A stretch of 64,000 nt of DNA. Origin: Saprospiraceae bacterium. GTDB taxonomy: Bacteria; Bacteroidota; Bacteroidia; Chitinophagales; Saprospiraceae. Positions 46,318 to 56,881 of the stretch are shown piece by piece. The stretch covers positions 496,001-560,000 of the forward strand of contig JADKFX010000001.1 in the NCBI GenBank assembly GCA_016717265.1. The letters run 5' to 3'. The notes below the pieces were generated by a model, which saw only the letters and a program-made list of their open reading frames with translations, ran no database searches and was not told the origin of the DNA. Both the position numbers and the translations under genes were made by a program. The stretch's first letter is position 1. Every line of letters starts with the position of its first letter.

Positions 46318-47313
46318 ATGAATATCCGAATTTTATATTTTCTTTTGATGGTGTCTCTACTTGCAATGTACTGTAAAGAGGATGCTAAAAAGCAAACTGT
46401 TTCAAATAAAAAAGAAGAACTCAAATTACCTTCATTCAATAAAGACAGTGCCTTTCAATTTGTAAGGCAACAATTATTATTTGGTCCGCGAATTCCAAAT
46501 ACAGAAGCACATAGAAAATGTGCTGCCTGGTATGTAGAAAAATTTACAGCTTATGGCGCCGACGTGATTCAACAAAAATTTCAAGCAAAAGCGTTTGATG
46601 GCACTTTATTAAATGGCAATAATATTATTGCTCAAATCAACCCCACTGCGAAACGCAGAATTACATTGGCAGCACATTGGGATACGCGACCTTGGTCTGA
46701 TGCAGATCCTGATCCGAAAATGCAAAAAAAATCCTTTCCAAGTGCCGATGATGGACCCAGTGGAGTCGCTGTTTTAATAGAACTAGCGCGAATAATACAA
46801 ACACAAACATTAACTGGTATAGGGGTAGATTTCGTATTATTTGATTTAGAAGATTATGGATCTGAAAGTACCGCAACAAATACAGATAATTTAAAAACCT
46901 GGGGACTCGGTTCTCAATATTGGTCTGCAAATCTTCATGTTTCAGGCTACCGACCCATGTATGGTGTATTGTTAGATATGGTAGGTGGTGCCAATCCTGG
47001 TTTTTATACTGAAGATTACTCCGTTTATTATGCCAAAGATATAGTAGAAAAAGTCTGGTCATTAGCAGCCTCTATGGGTTACTCTAGTTTTTTTCCAAGA
47101 GCTTCTGGTGGCGGTGTAACGGACGATCATTATTTTGTAAATACCATTGCTAAAATTCCAATGATTGATATTATTAATCGCCCGGATGGAAAAAAATTTC
47201 CGCATTATCACCATACTCAAAAAGATAATATTGACGTCATTGATCCATATACTTTATTAATGGTCGGAAAATTGATGACAAAGTTAATTTATATGGAAAA
47301 TGAAGGACTTTAA
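46318..47313 (+). CDS. M28-type glutaminyl cyclase-like lipoprotein
   Basis: I chose ATG 46318, which gives a lipoprotein signal (MNIRILYFLLMVSLLAMYC). An upstream ATG at 46276 overlaps cysS. The 331-residue product has the zinc-hydrolase motifs AAHWDTRPWSDADP, ADDGPSGVAVLIE, DLEDYGSE and YHHTQKDN. This order fits the M28 family, near the glutaminyl-peptide cyclotransferases. These make N-terminal pyroglutamate on exported proteins. Aminopeptidase activity is the alternative. It should be tethered to the outer or inner membrane. Confidence 0.85.
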   Translation: MNIRILYFLLMVSLLAMYCKEDAKKQTVSNKKEELKLPSFNKDSAFQFVRQQLLFGPRIPNTEAHRKCAAWYVEKFTAYGADVIQQKFQAKAFDGTLLNGNNIIAQINPTAKRRITLAAHWDTRPWSDADPDPKMQKKSFPSADDGPSGVAVLIELARIIQTQTLTGIGVDFVLFDLEDYGSESTATNTDNLKTWGLGSQYWSANLHVSGYRPMYGVLLDMVGGANPGFYTEDYSVYYAKDIVEKVWSLAASMGYSSFFPRASGGGVTDDHYFVNTIAKIPMIDIINRPDGKKFPHYHHTQKDNIDVIDPYTLLMVGKLMTKLIYMENEGL

Positions 47314-47363
47314 AAAATAAATTTGCAAAGAGTCCATTTTCATTTGAAATTCTAAATGAAATT

Positions 47364-47391
47364 TGAATGAATGAATGAATGAATGAATGAA
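47364..47391. repeat. tetranucleotide repeat, 7 x TGAA
   Basis: Seven perfect copies of TGAA stand 51 bases after the stop of the glutaminyl-cyclase-like gene. Such tracts change length by slippage. It is not inside a credible reading frame, so any effect would be on transcription or RNA stability. Confidence 0.9.
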
Positions 47392-47464
47392 TTAAATAAA
47401 TTTTCTTTCGTTTCATTTTATTCATTTCTATTTGTAAAAATTTTTCCCTTGAACACTTTATAGA

Positions 47465-47493
47465 TTGGTTTTAAGGAAACCAAGTGTCTTTTT
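47465..47493 (+). terminator. possible rho-independent terminator
   Basis: TTGGTTT (47465-47471) pairs with AAACCAA (47477-47483). After GTGTC a run of five T follows (47489-47493). A further ACACTT upstream can pair with AAGTGT across a bulge. It would end transcripts from the plus-strand genes ahead, about 150 bases after the stop. Confidence 0.4.
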
Positions 47494-47693
47494 CTAAACA
47501 GTTCACTTTCAAAATTAAAGCTTCTTAATTATTGACAAGTTTCCTGCTAAATTCAATGTCTTTTAACTTATAATTTTAAATTACGCAAATCTGCGTATCA
47601 AATTCAGTTACTATACTGATGGATGAGCCTACACCAGAACTATACCTTTGATCATTGAATAAAATTTCACTCATAGATCAAAATAGTATTATT

Positions 47694-48686
47694 ATGAAAA
47701 AAGCAGTTAAAATTATTAAATGGATAGGACTTACGCTTCTTTTCCTAATTTTTTGTTTAGTGGCTTATGTTCAATTCTCATGGAATCGAAAATTTGATGC
47801 ACCGTATCCGGATATAAAAGCAAGTAAAGATTCTAGCATTATTGCACGGGGGAAATACCTAGCCTATGGTCCGGCGCATTGTGGCACCTGTCATGTTCCG
47901 ATGGATAAATATATGGATGTAGAAAATGGAAACCTACTACCATTAAGTGGTGGATGGGAATTAAAAATTCCACCAGGTACATTTCGAGCGCCTAATATTA
48001 CACCAGATCCGGAAACCGGAATTGGAAAATTAACGGATGCAGAACTTGCACGAACACTGCGTTATATGGTAGGTTCAGACAATCGTTGTATTTTTCCATT
48101 TATGCCTTTTGCAGAAATGTGTGATGATGATTTAACTGCAATTATTTCATTCTTAAGAACACAAACTCCTGTTAAACATGAAGTCAAAAGGAGTGAATTA
48201 AGCTTTATTGGTAAAGCATTAATGGCATTACATGTTATGAAACCGGATGGCACAAAAGCAATTCCTTTAAAATCAATCACTATGGATAGCACAATAGAAT
48301 ACGGAAAATATCTTGCAAACAATATAGCCGATTGTTTTGGCTGTCATACACAACGCAATTTAAAAACAGGTGAATTTATTGGTAAACCTTTTGCCGGTGG
48401 TATGGAATTTGAAGCTGATAAATTTAGTGATGGCAAAACCTTCATTTCTCCAAACCTAACACCACATGCAAATACAGGAATTATAGCAGATTGGAGTGAA
48501 CAAGCTTTTGTAGCCAGATTTAAAGCAGGTCGTGTACATAAAGGAAGTCCTATGCCCTGGGGTTCTTTTTCAAGAATGAATGAACTGGAATTGAAAGCAA
48601 TTTATCGCTATTTAAATTCTTTAGAAGCCGTAGAAAATAAAATTGAAAAAACGGTTATAAATACCGCAATAACATCTTCAAATTAA
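47694..48686 (+). CDS. membrane-anchored diheme cytochrome c
   Basis: ATG 47694 (MKKAVKIIKWIGLTLLF) gives an N-terminal membrane helix; an upstream ATG at 47655 is less likely. The 330-residue protein has heme sites CGTCH (63-67) and CFGCH (214-218), each in a class I cytochrome domain with conserved PNITPD/PNLTPH motifs. It is the same architecture as the protein at 31425-32384. It should carry electrons in the periplasm. No partner dehydrogenase or oxidase gene is adjacent. Confidence 0.88.
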   Translation: MKKAVKIIKWIGLTLLFLIFCLVAYVQFSWNRKFDAPYPDIKASKDSSIIARGKYLAYGPAHCGTCHVPMDKYMDVENGNLLPLSGGWELKIPPGTFRAPNITPDPETGIGKLTDAELARTLRYMVGSDNRCIFPFMPFAEMCDDDLTAIISFLRTQTPVKHEVKRSELSFIGKALMALHVMKPDGTKAIPLKSITMDSTIEYGKYLANNIADCFGCHTQRNLKTGEFIGKPFAGGMEFEADKFSDGKTFISPNLTPHANTGIIADWSEQAFVARFKAGRVHKGSPMPWGSFSRMNELELKAIYRYLNSLEAVENKIEKTVINTAITSSN

Positions 48687-48730
48687 TTCTCTTAAAATTT
48701 AAACAGCCTTACTTTAGTACTCTATAATAA

Positions 48731-49306
48731 TTGATATACTCATTTAATATGTTAAACATGGAATATAAATTACCACTGACAATAGAAAGCGGACAAGGCG
48801 AAAAAATTATTTTTAAAGAAATAATAAAAGAATCAGATGGAGATATCGTTCATTTAGAAGGCTATTGTACTCCAAATGCAGGACCTGCTATGCATGTGCA
48901 TTATTTACAGGATGAAGGATTTACAATCGTCAAAGGAAGCGTAGCTTGTCAAATAATGGGACAAGAACCAGTCATTTATACCGTTGGACAATCTGTTACT
49001 TTTTATAGAACGATCCCGCATCGATTCTGGAATATTGGAGACAATGAACTTATTATCGATGGCTGGATAAAACCTGCAAACAGCATTATTTTTTTTCTTG
49101 ATACTTTATATACTGCGCAGCGAAAATCCGGAACAAACAAACCGGAAATATTTGATGCTGCCTATTTATTAATAAAATATCGAAGAGAATATGGTATGCC
49201 TGAAATGCCAGCTTTTGTTAAAAAAATATTGTTGCCAATAATTTATACTTTAGGAATCCTATTTGGTAAATATAAAAAATTTAAAAATGCGACAAAACCA
49301 TTATAA
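48731..49306 (+). CDS. cupin-domain protein
   Basis: The protein (191 residues from this ATG, 185 from ATG 48749) has a cupin barrel with the metal-site pattern MHVHYLQDEGFTIVKG (motif 1: H, H, E) and a second motif with IPHRFWN. The C-terminal ~70 residues carry a hydrophobic stretch (about 163-178) that may be a membrane anchor. Cupins have many roles; the substrate is unknown. It is 44 bases downstream of the cytochrome gene. Confidence 0.8.
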   Translation: MIYSFNMLNMEYKLPLTIESGQGEKIIFKEIIKESDGDIVHLEGYCTPNAGPAMHVHYLQDEGFTIVKGSVACQIMGQEPVIYTVGQSVTFYRTIPHRFWNIGDNELIIDGWIKPANSIIFFLDTLYTAQRKSGTNKPEIFDAAYLLIKYRREYGMPEMPAFVKKILLPIIYTLGILFGKYKKFKNATKPL

Positions 49307-49524
49307 GAAATTCAAATTAAAATAAGTTCAAATTAAATGCAATATTGAATCTTAATAAATGGAATTGCCTAAATTTATTCTAAAAATAAAATTTAATGCT
49401 ACGCTATGCTAACAAAAAAGCAACACAACATCTTGTTACGTAGTGGTCACCAATTAATTTTTACAGCAATTTAATTTAAGAAAGAACTAAATGTAAACTA
49501 CCTGTAATTTCTTATATTTGTAGT

Positions 49525-52500
49525 ATGCCATCAATCCTCTGGCGAATTTACATCTTGTTCGATTTGATCTTTCTTATCGGTAGTAGTTCGCTTTTTGCTC
49601 AAAGACATACCAAATGCGGTTCCAACCCAGTCCAACTTTCAAATATATGTTCTGATGCCTGCTTGGTTTGTGATTTAAATGGAGCCTCTGCAAGAACCAC
49701 AAACACAATAGTAGGCCAGGCACCTCCCGGCTATTGCACCCAGGTGCAGCACAGTATGCAATGGCTGGCTTTTATAGCGGGTTCAGCAAATTTAAGTTTT
49801 AACGTGACCGTTTCTAATTGTACCCAGGCAAATGGAGTAGAAATGGGTGTATATGCTTCTGATGATTGTCAGACATTTAGGTTGGTGAGCAATTGCAATA
49901 CAAATATGTTTGCGAATCAAACCTGGCCATTTTCTACTACAGAAGCGCTGAAAATAGGTTGCATCTACTATTTAGTTTTTGATGGCAATGGTCCTAATTC
50001 CTGCAATGTAGATTTTGCAGTGACCGCTGGATCCGCAATGGCTCCTGTACCAAATACTACGGCAAAAATTATAGGCAAAAAATTAGTGTGCAAAGGCGAA
50101 ACGGTCGATTATAACATTGCTCAAATTTTAGGTGCCTGCGCTTATGATTGGCGTGTGGAAAATGGAACACTTAATTTTTCAAAAGACAATTTGGCACAAG
50201 TTACCTGGGACCAACCCGGAATTGGGAAGATTTGTGTTCAGGGTAGTAATGAATGCCATACCGGCAATGAAGTTTGTCTTGATGTCGAAATCGGGGACGA
50301 TAGTCCTCTGACGGAATATGGTCCTTTCTATGTGTGTTTTGGTGAAAGCTATAAATTCAATAATGTTTTTCTTACCGCCGGTACCTGGGATTATTTTTTC
50401 AAAAATAAATATGGATGTGATAGCAATATTACGGTAGTCGTTGAAGAACTTGAATTACTGGAAACACATTTAGATACCTTTCTTTGTTTTCCAGATAGTC
50501 TTAAATTTGGACAGAGAAAATTTGATAGTTCAGGTATTTACAAACTGCTTTTCACTTCTAAACAAACTCCCTTTTGCGATTCTACCGTATTTATCAATTT
50601 AAAATATTCGAAACTCATTTCGATACCCAATAAAACCAACGACATTTCTTGTATTGATACACTTGCAATCCTATATGCAGATTCTTCTCAATATCCAATT
50701 AATGGAACCTTAAGCTACCTCTGGACAACGATTAAAAAAGATACTCTAAGCTTAACATCTCAACTTGAAGTTACACAAGCTGGTGAATACACTCTTCAAA
50801 TTATCTATACCTTAGATTCTATATATTCTTGCACATCTGCACATTCTATTATCGTAAAAGGATCTCGGAATTTTCCGGATCTATTGTTGCTGGACTCATT
50901 GAAGTTCTGTTTAAATGATACTATTTATCTTTCTTCAATTTCATTTTTGGATCAGAACAATACCAATGCTACTTATAGTTTTTATTTCAATGATTCCTGC
51001 ACACAGCATTCGAGAATCGACAGTAACTTTCTTATATTACAAAAGGACACTACAATTTATTTGAAAGCAAGTAATGGAACTTGTGAAGACATTATCGCAC
51101 TGCCTATAAAAATAAATGCTATAGATCGATTTCATATAACGGACGTTTCTATCTGCTTAGGCGAAGAATTAGATCTATCAACCTTAGCTTTTACAAAAGA
51201 AGGTAACCCAATTGGTAATCCAGTTTTTTATTCTTGTTCGATACCAGATTCCAATTGCATATTAAAAAATTTAAAATCTGTATATTTAAAAGACACTACA
51301 TTTTATATTTACCCTGAAAAAGCAAGTTGTCCTGATTTTACAAATTTTAAAATAATTATAAAACCAAAGCCTTCAGCAACTTTTACTTTAAATAAAACAG
51401 ACTATTGTCTGGATGATAGCATGCAATTAAGTCTTTTGATACCAACATCCGATAGTTTGGAACATTATTTTTTTAAATACGACACGAATGAAATTCAAAT
51501 AAACAGTACAGCAAATGCATATTATCAGCTGGTAAAAGAAACCGGATTTCATCAAATTTGCTTGCGCAGTGACCGCTTGTTTTGCAGGGATACATTTTGT
51601 ACTTTCATTCAAGTTCATCCACAACCTATTGTTCCAATAATTGATTGTTTTGCAACCGATAGTAGCATTCTATTTAGTTGGCCTTTTTATACCGGTGAAA
51701 CATATAAGATTGACACCATTCTAGGAGGACCTTTTAACAGACTTTCAGATACCAGTATCTATTTTTATAATTTAAACCGGGGTCAAACTATTAAAATAAG
51801 AATCCGGTCATCAAATCCATATTGTATTGAACAAATAGCTGAAATTGAATGTCAATCTAAAACTTGTCCATCCGCTATTGTAGATATAATACCGGTTGAT
51901 ACACTTTGTATAGATGCAAATAGTACTGCAATTCAATTGAATACAAATACAAGTCCCAACCAAATTGGTGGTATATGGAATTGGCGAGGACCTGGTATTA
52001 TAGATAGTATTTCTGGACTCTTTCATCCTGCAATTGCAGGACCAGGGAATCATAGAATCCAGGTGTTGTTAAATCAAAATGGATGCAGGTATTTGGGAAA
52101 TACGACCATTATTGTACGCGAAAATCCATTAGCAGATTTTACTTTGGATAGTGTTGTTTGTCAGGATTCTTTAATCCAAATTAAATTCATTGGAAATAGG
52201 GCAGACTCATCTTCCTTTTTATGGAATTTAGATAATGGCATTTTTAAATTTACAAAAGCAGATAGAGAACTTGAAGTTAAATGGGCAACACCAGGTAAAA
52301 AACAATTATTATTAAAACTAAATAATTATAAATGTTTTAACCAACAATTAAAAGAAATTGAAGTGTTGACACCACTGCAAAAACCAAATTTAACTTGTGA
52401 ATCCACAGATACCACCATTATTTTCAAATGGAGTACAACAAAACGTGTTAAGAATTATAAAATTAAAGTTCTAAATGGCAATATTGGACAGCTAATAAAT

Positions 52501-53628
52501 GATAGTACTTATCTTATAAAAAAGAGGTTTTTTAATGATAGTGCCGGAATCCAACTAACAATTGAAGATAGCGGACCTTGCTCTGCAATCAATAGCGATA
52601 TTTATAATTGCAAATCTCCCGATTGTTTACCAAAAAATTTAATCCAGGATACCGTATTAAGACTCTGTATTTCCAATCCTCAAATGCTCGTATTGAATCA
52701 GTTCATAAAGGATACTACAAAGCAGTATCAATGGCTTGGTCCATTTATACAGGGGAACACCATTAACACAAGCTTTTTAATTTCAGGTAGCTATCTCTAT
52801 ATTTTGCAAGGAGAAGATTTTGGATGCAAATATGATGATAGCTTATTTATTCATATTCATGCAGTTCCTGAAATCCGGCAACTCAATATACAGCATCTTC
52901 CATGTGACCCACAAATTAAAACAGGATCTGTTGAATTTAAAACAGTAATTACTAAAAATCCACCCTTGTATTATTCCTTAGATGGAATTATTTTTAATGC
53001 ACAAGCTGTTATTAATAATTTAATTGGTGGGCAACATTTACTCTATATTAAAGATAGCCTTGGATGCATTTCAGACACCTTGATTGAAATTAAAAGTCCC
53101 GAAATTCCATTCATAGATCTTGGACCTGACCTAGAAATTCTAAAAGGAGAACAGATCCAGTTATCGGCTATAATTCAAGGCTCATATACAATTATTGATT
53201 GGATCAGTTCGCAGTCATTATCTTGCTTAAATTGTACCAATCCTTTACTCATTCCTGAATACTCATTAAAAATATATTGCAATATTATCAATGAGGATGG
53301 ATGCACAGCATTAGACTCCATTAATATAAAAGTGTTTGACAATAAAATATTTGCACCAAATGCATTTTCTCCAAATGGTGATAATATCAATGATATCTTT
53401 AGTTTTTTTGGAAATGCAAAAAGCATACGACTCTTAGAAATTTATGATCGCTGGGGCGAAAAAGTTTTTTCAAAACAAAATTTTTTAGCCAATGAATTAG
53501 AACAAGGCTGGAATGGAAGATCTAAAGATAAAAACTGTTTACCAGGAGTGTATGTATATTATGGAATTGTTGAATTTGAAAAAGGAAACGATCAGGTATT
53601 AATAGGAGATGTAAGTTTAATTAGATAA
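49525..53628 (+). CDS. giant secreted protein with gliding-type (CHU_C) sorting domain
   Basis: The 1367-residue protein has a signal peptide (about 1-26), an N-terminal Cys-rich beta domain, a long series of Ig/PKD-like segments with repeated Cys pairs, and a C-terminal CHU_C/type B T9SS sorting domain (about 1275-1367). This domain has FAPNAFSPNGDNINDIF, YDRWGEKVF and LPGVYVYYG. Such proteins are exported by the T9SS and often act as surface adhesins. A -7-like TATATTTG lies at 49513-49520 just before the ATG, without a clear -33 box. Confidence 0.9.
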   Translation: MPSILWRIYILFDLIFLIGSSSLFAQRHTKCGSNPVQLSNICSDACLVCDLNGASARTTNTIVGQAPPGYCTQVQHSMQWLAFIAGSANLSFNVTVSNCTQANGVEMGVYASDDCQTFRLVSNCNTNMFANQTWPFSTTEALKIGCIYYLVFDGNGPNSCNVDFAVTAGSAMAPVPNTTAKIIGKKLVCKGETVDYNIAQILGACAYDWRVENGTLNFSKDNLAQVTWDQPGIGKICVQGSNECHTGNEVCLDVEIGDDSPLTEYGPFYVCFGESYKFNNVFLTAGTWDYFFKNKYGCDSNITVVVEELELLETHLDTFLCFPDSLKFGQRKFDSSGIYKLLFTSKQTPFCDSTVFINLKYSKLISIPNKTNDISCIDTLAILYADSSQYPINGTLSYLWTTIKKDTLSLTSQLEVTQAGEYTLQIIYTLDSIYSCTSAHSIIVKGSRNFPDLLLLDSLKFCLNDTIYLSSISFLDQNNTNATYSFYFNDSCTQHSRIDSNFLILQKDTTIYLKASNGTCEDIIALPIKINAIDRFHITDVSICLGEELDLSTLAFTKEGNPIGNPVFYSCSIPDSNCILKNLKSVYLKDTTFYIYPEKASCPDFTNFKIIIKPKPSATFTLNKTDYCLDDSMQLSLLIPTSDSLEHYFFKYDTNEIQINSTANAYYQLVKETGFHQICLRSDRLFCRDTFCTFIQVHPQPIVPIIDCFATDSSILFSWPFYTGETYKIDTILGGPFNRLSDTSIYFYNLNRGQTIKIRIRSSNPYCIEQIAEIECQSKTCPSAIVDIIPVDTLCIDANSTAIQLNTNTSPNQIGGIWNWRGPGIIDSISGLFHPAIAGPGNHRIQVLLNQNGCRYLGNTTIIVRENPLADFTLDSVVCQDSLIQIKFIGNRADSSSFLWNLDNGIFKFTKADRELEVKWATPGKKQLLLKLNNYKCFNQQLKEIEVLTPLQKPNLTCESTDTTIIFKWSTTKRVKNYKIKVLNGNIGQLINDSTYLIKKRFFNDSAGIQLTIEDSGPCSAINSDIYNCKSPDCLPKNLIQDTVLRLCISNPQMLVLNQFIKDTTKQYQWLGPFIQGNTINTSFLISGSYLYILQGEDFGCKYDDSLFIHIHAVPEIRQLNIQHLPCDPQIKTGSVEFKTVITKNPPLYYSLDGIIFNAQAVINNLIGGQHLLYIKDSLGCISDTLIEIKSPEIPFIDLGPDLEILKGEQIQLSAIIQGSYTIIDWISSQSLSCLNCTNPLLIPEYSLKIYCNIINEDGCTALDSINIKVFDNKIFAPNAFSPNGDNINDIFSFFGNAKSIRLLEIYDRWGEKVFSKQNFLANELEQGWNGRSKDKNCLPGVYVYYGIVEFEKGNDQVLIGDVSLIR

Positions 53629-53754
53629 TTGTTGATCCATTGTATTTCAATTCATAAATGCTTTTTCTCTGTTATCCAAACATAATAATTAGATAGTACA
53701 ATACTCAAAAAATAAAATTACAAAATTTAAATTAACTTTTTTAAAAGAATCACT

Positions 53755-55530
53755 ATGAAAATAAAATGCATTTTCTTATGTTGTATGTTTTTGTCATATA
53801 TAACATACGCTACCAATTACTACTTTTCTGAAAGTCTTGGCAATGATTCCTGGAGTGGAAGATTTCCAGTACCGAATGGCAATAATACTGATGGTCCTAA
53901 AAAAAGTCTTATAGCTTTAAATACCCTCCTGGATAATCTTGCAAAACCTGGTGATAGCATTCTTCTTCGCCGCGGTGACCGATGGTCTGGAACCAATGGT
54001 ATCGCTGTTGGTGCTGCCCAGGGAACAGCTTCAAACTACATTATCATTTCTGCATATGGACTCGGAAAGAAACCAATCATTAATAAAACAAGCCCAGGAG
54101 AAATTCTGCTTTGCAGAGGATCCTCAAATAAAGAATCTTCTTATTTAAAATTTCAAAACTTATCACTTACAACTACTGCTGCCATTGGAAACAGGCCTAC
54201 TGGTGTTTATATAAATGAAAGTTTTTATAGCCTAAAACCGCATCATATTATACTAGATAGCCTGCATATTATGGGTTGTCAAAATGGAATGATTTTATAT
54301 CAGCAAAATATTCTTGTAGAAAATTGTCTGATTGAAAAAAATGGAAATATGAATCAAGGTCATGGCATATTTTCGGCTGCCAATGATGTAAATTTTAAAA
54401 ATAATGTTTTAGATAGCAATGGTTGCGGCAGCTTCTTTGTTCATAGTGTCTATATTAGTCAATCCAATAATGTAATTTTTGAAGGAAATGAAATTAAAAA
54501 TGCTGATGACGGACTTAAATTACGCGCTTCCACAAATCTATTAATTAAAAATAATAGGATTCATGATATGTATATTCACACCATTCACGTTGGTGGAGAT
54601 CAATCTTCCGGAACTAAAAATGTAATTATAGAAGGCAATATCATTTACAATTCACCTCAGGGATTGAGAATCAGCTCTGAATCTGGTACGCAAACATTGC
54701 TTAGTGAAAATATTATTATTCGGAATAATATTTTCCCGTCACAGGTATTTATTTCTGATAACGGCCCTATAAAGGACGTCTATTTCTATAATAATCTGGT
54801 TCATACTGGCAATAATCAAGCGGCGCTCTTTCTAACAAATGCGATCAATCCAATAAATCTTCAAATAAAGAACAATATTTTTTATAAAAACACAGTAAAT
54901 AACAACCACTCTTTGCTTGGTTTTATTTCAAATACTGGATTAAATGGAATCAGCTTAGATCACAATTTGTATTATTTTCCAGTCTTAAGCAACACCTTAT
55001 TGACCATTGGAACCACAGCTTTTAAAACGCTTCCGACATTCCGGGCAGTTTATACAAATCAAGAATTAAATGGTCAGCATGGAAATCCAAATTTTGTAGC
55101 ACCACCTACAGATTTCCATTTAACACCAACAAGTATTCTTGCTATTGATAGAGGATTGAATCTCAACAATACCGTTTCATTTGATTTGGATGGCTTGTCA
55201 AGGCCCTTGGATGGTGATGGTATAAACGGTGCAGCAATGGATATTGGACCTTACGAATATTGTTGTGTTGTAAATATAAAAACCAACATTAATCCTAGTG
55301 TGGGCTTCTCTATCTATCCAAATCCGACAGAAAACGAACTAAGTATTTCAATTGCTGATGAAATACCTAAAAAAATAGTACTCCTTAATTTATCTGGTAG
55401 CGTCGCTTTAGAAATTACAAATTGTAATTTAACAACAAAATGCAATCTTGAAAATTTAAATACTGGGGTCTATATAATTTTTGTCCATTTAAATAATGAA
55501 ATTAGAATAGATAAAATTATAAAACAATAA
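53755..55530 (+). CDS. T9SS-secreted right-handed parallel beta-helix protein
   Basis: The 591-residue protein has a signal peptide (1-21, MKIKCIFLCCMFLSYITYA). The body has an N-terminal polysaccharide-lyase-like entry with YYFSESLGNDSWSG and repeated N.F..N.I...DGL-type coils (about 140-400) of the pectate-lyase fold. A type A T9SS sorting domain (about 520-591, FSIYPNPTENELSIS) ends it. It may bind or cleave an acidic polysaccharide. Catalytic residues cannot be assigned. Confidence 0.88.
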   Translation: MKIKCIFLCCMFLSYITYATNYYFSESLGNDSWSGRFPVPNGNNTDGPKKSLIALNTLLDNLAKPGDSILLRRGDRWSGTNGIAVGAAQGTASNYIIISAYGLGKKPIINKTSPGEILLCRGSSNKESSYLKFQNLSLTTTAAIGNRPTGVYINESFYSLKPHHIILDSLHIMGCQNGMILYQQNILVENCLIEKNGNMNQGHGIFSAANDVNFKNNVLDSNGCGSFFVHSVYISQSNNVIFEGNEIKNADDGLKLRASTNLLIKNNRIHDMYIHTIHVGGDQSSGTKNVIIEGNIIYNSPQGLRISSESGTQTLLSENIIIRNNIFPSQVFISDNGPIKDVYFYNNLVHTGNNQAALFLTNAINPINLQIKNNIFYKNTVNNNHSLLGFISNTGLNGISLDHNLYYFPVLSNTLLTIGTTAFKTLPTFRAVYTNQELNGQHGNPNFVAPPTDFHLTPTSILAIDRGLNLNNTVSFDLDGLSRPLDGDGINGAAMDIGPYEYCCVVNIKTNINPSVGFSIYPNPTENELSISIADEIPKKIVLLNLSGSVALEITNCNLTTKCNLENLNTGVYIIFVHLNNEIRIDKIIKQ

Positions 55531-55814
55531 GATTGAAAATAAAAAATTAACTCCTTTTTATATATCGCTCTATTGGTAGCTATTAATTTATTCCAATCTG
55601 CACTTACAAAATGGTGTCTACTTGAAGATATATTAAAAAAACTGAACGTAAAAAGTGAATGTGAAGATTCGGTAATTTAATGAAATGATAATTGAACTAT
55701 TCTATATCAAAAATGAACATTATTAGAACATGCTCCGTTTTTTGAAATAAAAGATAGGACAAAAGGATATATGACGTATAAAATTAAAAAAATTGTTCTC
55801 AAAGAGAGTCTATT

Positions 55815-56264
55815 TTAAAGCTTCTTAAGGTCTGCAGTTTTTTCAAATACCAGTTCGCTTTCATATCCTTTTCCTATTAAAAATTGAATGGTCTTATGAA
55901 TATCTTTTTTTTCCTGGAATGCTTTCTTTATTTGCCTATCTAATTCAGCAAGGTAATCTTCTTCATTGATTTCGAGAATTCCTATTTTTATTAAGGGTGC
56001 TGAAATAAACTTTGATTTTAAATGTGCAATAATTTTATTTCTACCCCAATGATGAATTCTAAATTTACCACGCGCATAGGCTTTAGCAAATCGTTCTTCA
56101 TTTAAATAATCATCTCGAATCAAATCCATGAATATTTGATCCGCATATTCCTGATCTGCACCTAACTGTTTTAATTTTTGTTCGACTTCAAACTGACAAC
56201 GATCCTGATACGCACAATAATGTTGAAGTTTTTTCAATAATACATCTTTTGTAGAATACATCAA
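55815..56264 (-). CDS. recX: RecX regulatory protein
   Basis: The 149-residue protein is all helical, with three-helix repeats: LQHYCAYQDRCQFEVEQKL, DYLNEERFAKAYARGKF and KGYESELVF. It matches RecX, which binds RecA filaments and slows recombination. The length is usual. Its ATG overlaps the stop of the HAD-hydrolase gene by 4 bases. No recA gene is in the window. Confidence 0.9.
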   Translation of the reverse strand: MMYSTKDVLLKKLQHYCAYQDRCQFEVEQKLKQLGADQEYADQIFMDLIRDDYLNEERFAKAYARGKFRIHHWGRNKIIAHLKSKFISAPLIKIGILEINEEDYLAELDRQIKKAFQEKKDIHKTIQFLIGKGYESELVFEKTADLKKL

Positions 56265-56881
56265 TTGACATTTTTGATAAGATCTTGAATAATCTCTGAT
56301 ATTTCCTGAGCTGGCTGAAGATGATGTACATGCATACCAAAATTACCGGCTGCTACTGTATTTTCTATTTTATCATCAATATACAAACATTCCGAAGGAA
56401 TTAGCTTCATATCCTCAACAATATATTGATAGATTTCCAAATCTGGTTTTCGCATTCCAATTTCATGTGAAAAATAAGCTTTATCAAATAGAAGTTTATC
56501 AAATTCAAGAAGTCCAATTTCCTTTTCAAAGTTTCGCTTTACTTTTCGCAGATGGGTAATGTTTGTATTACTCAATAAGAAGATCTTGTATTGGTTTCTT
56601 AATGCTTTTAGCATTTGGATTCTTTTTTCAGGAAAATCGAGTAGCATTGCATTCCAGGCAGCATAATAGATATCACCCTGAAGTATAATTTTAGATCTTG
56701 ATTGAAGCCTATGAAAAAAAGCTTCTTCTGAAATTAGGCCTTTTTCAAATGGAAAAAAGACCATTTTATCAAGATCGAGACATTTTGAGCTATCTAAAAT
56801 GGATGTTAATGCATCCATCGTGGCATTTTCATCAAGATTTAATAAAACATTCCCAAAATCGAATATGATATTTTTTATCAT
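56261..56881 (-). CDS. HAD-family hydrolase (subfamily IA)
   Basis: The 206-residue protein has motif I FDFGNVLLNLDE (Asp8), motif II LLSNTNITH, a Lys region with SHEIGMRKPD and motif IV YIDDKIEN. A helical cap lies between motifs I and II. It is a cytosolic phosphatase of the epoxide-hydrolase-like/YihX type. The substrate may be a sugar phosphate. It overlaps recX by 4 bases (ATGA) and is the upstream gene of that pair. Confidence 0.9.
   Translation of the reverse strand: MIKNIIFDFGNVLLNLDENATMDALTSILDSSKCLDLDKMVFFPFEKGLISEEAFFHRLQSRSKIILQGDIYYAAWNAMLLDFPEKRIQMLKALRNQYKIFLLSNTNITHLRKVKRNFEKEIGLLEFDKLLFDKAYFSHEIGMRKPDLEIYQYIVEDMKLIPSECLYIDDKIENTVAAGNFGMHVHHLQPAQEISEIIQDLIKNVN

Larger units (their letters stand above)
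47314..47693. other. intergenic stretch with a tetranucleotide tract and hairpin
   Basis: This 380-base gap holds the TGAA repeat tract (47364-47391) and a terminator-like hairpin (47465-47493). A TACCTTTG at 47643-47650 resembles a -7 promoter element for the cytochrome gene, but I found no matching -33 box. Confidence 0.5.
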
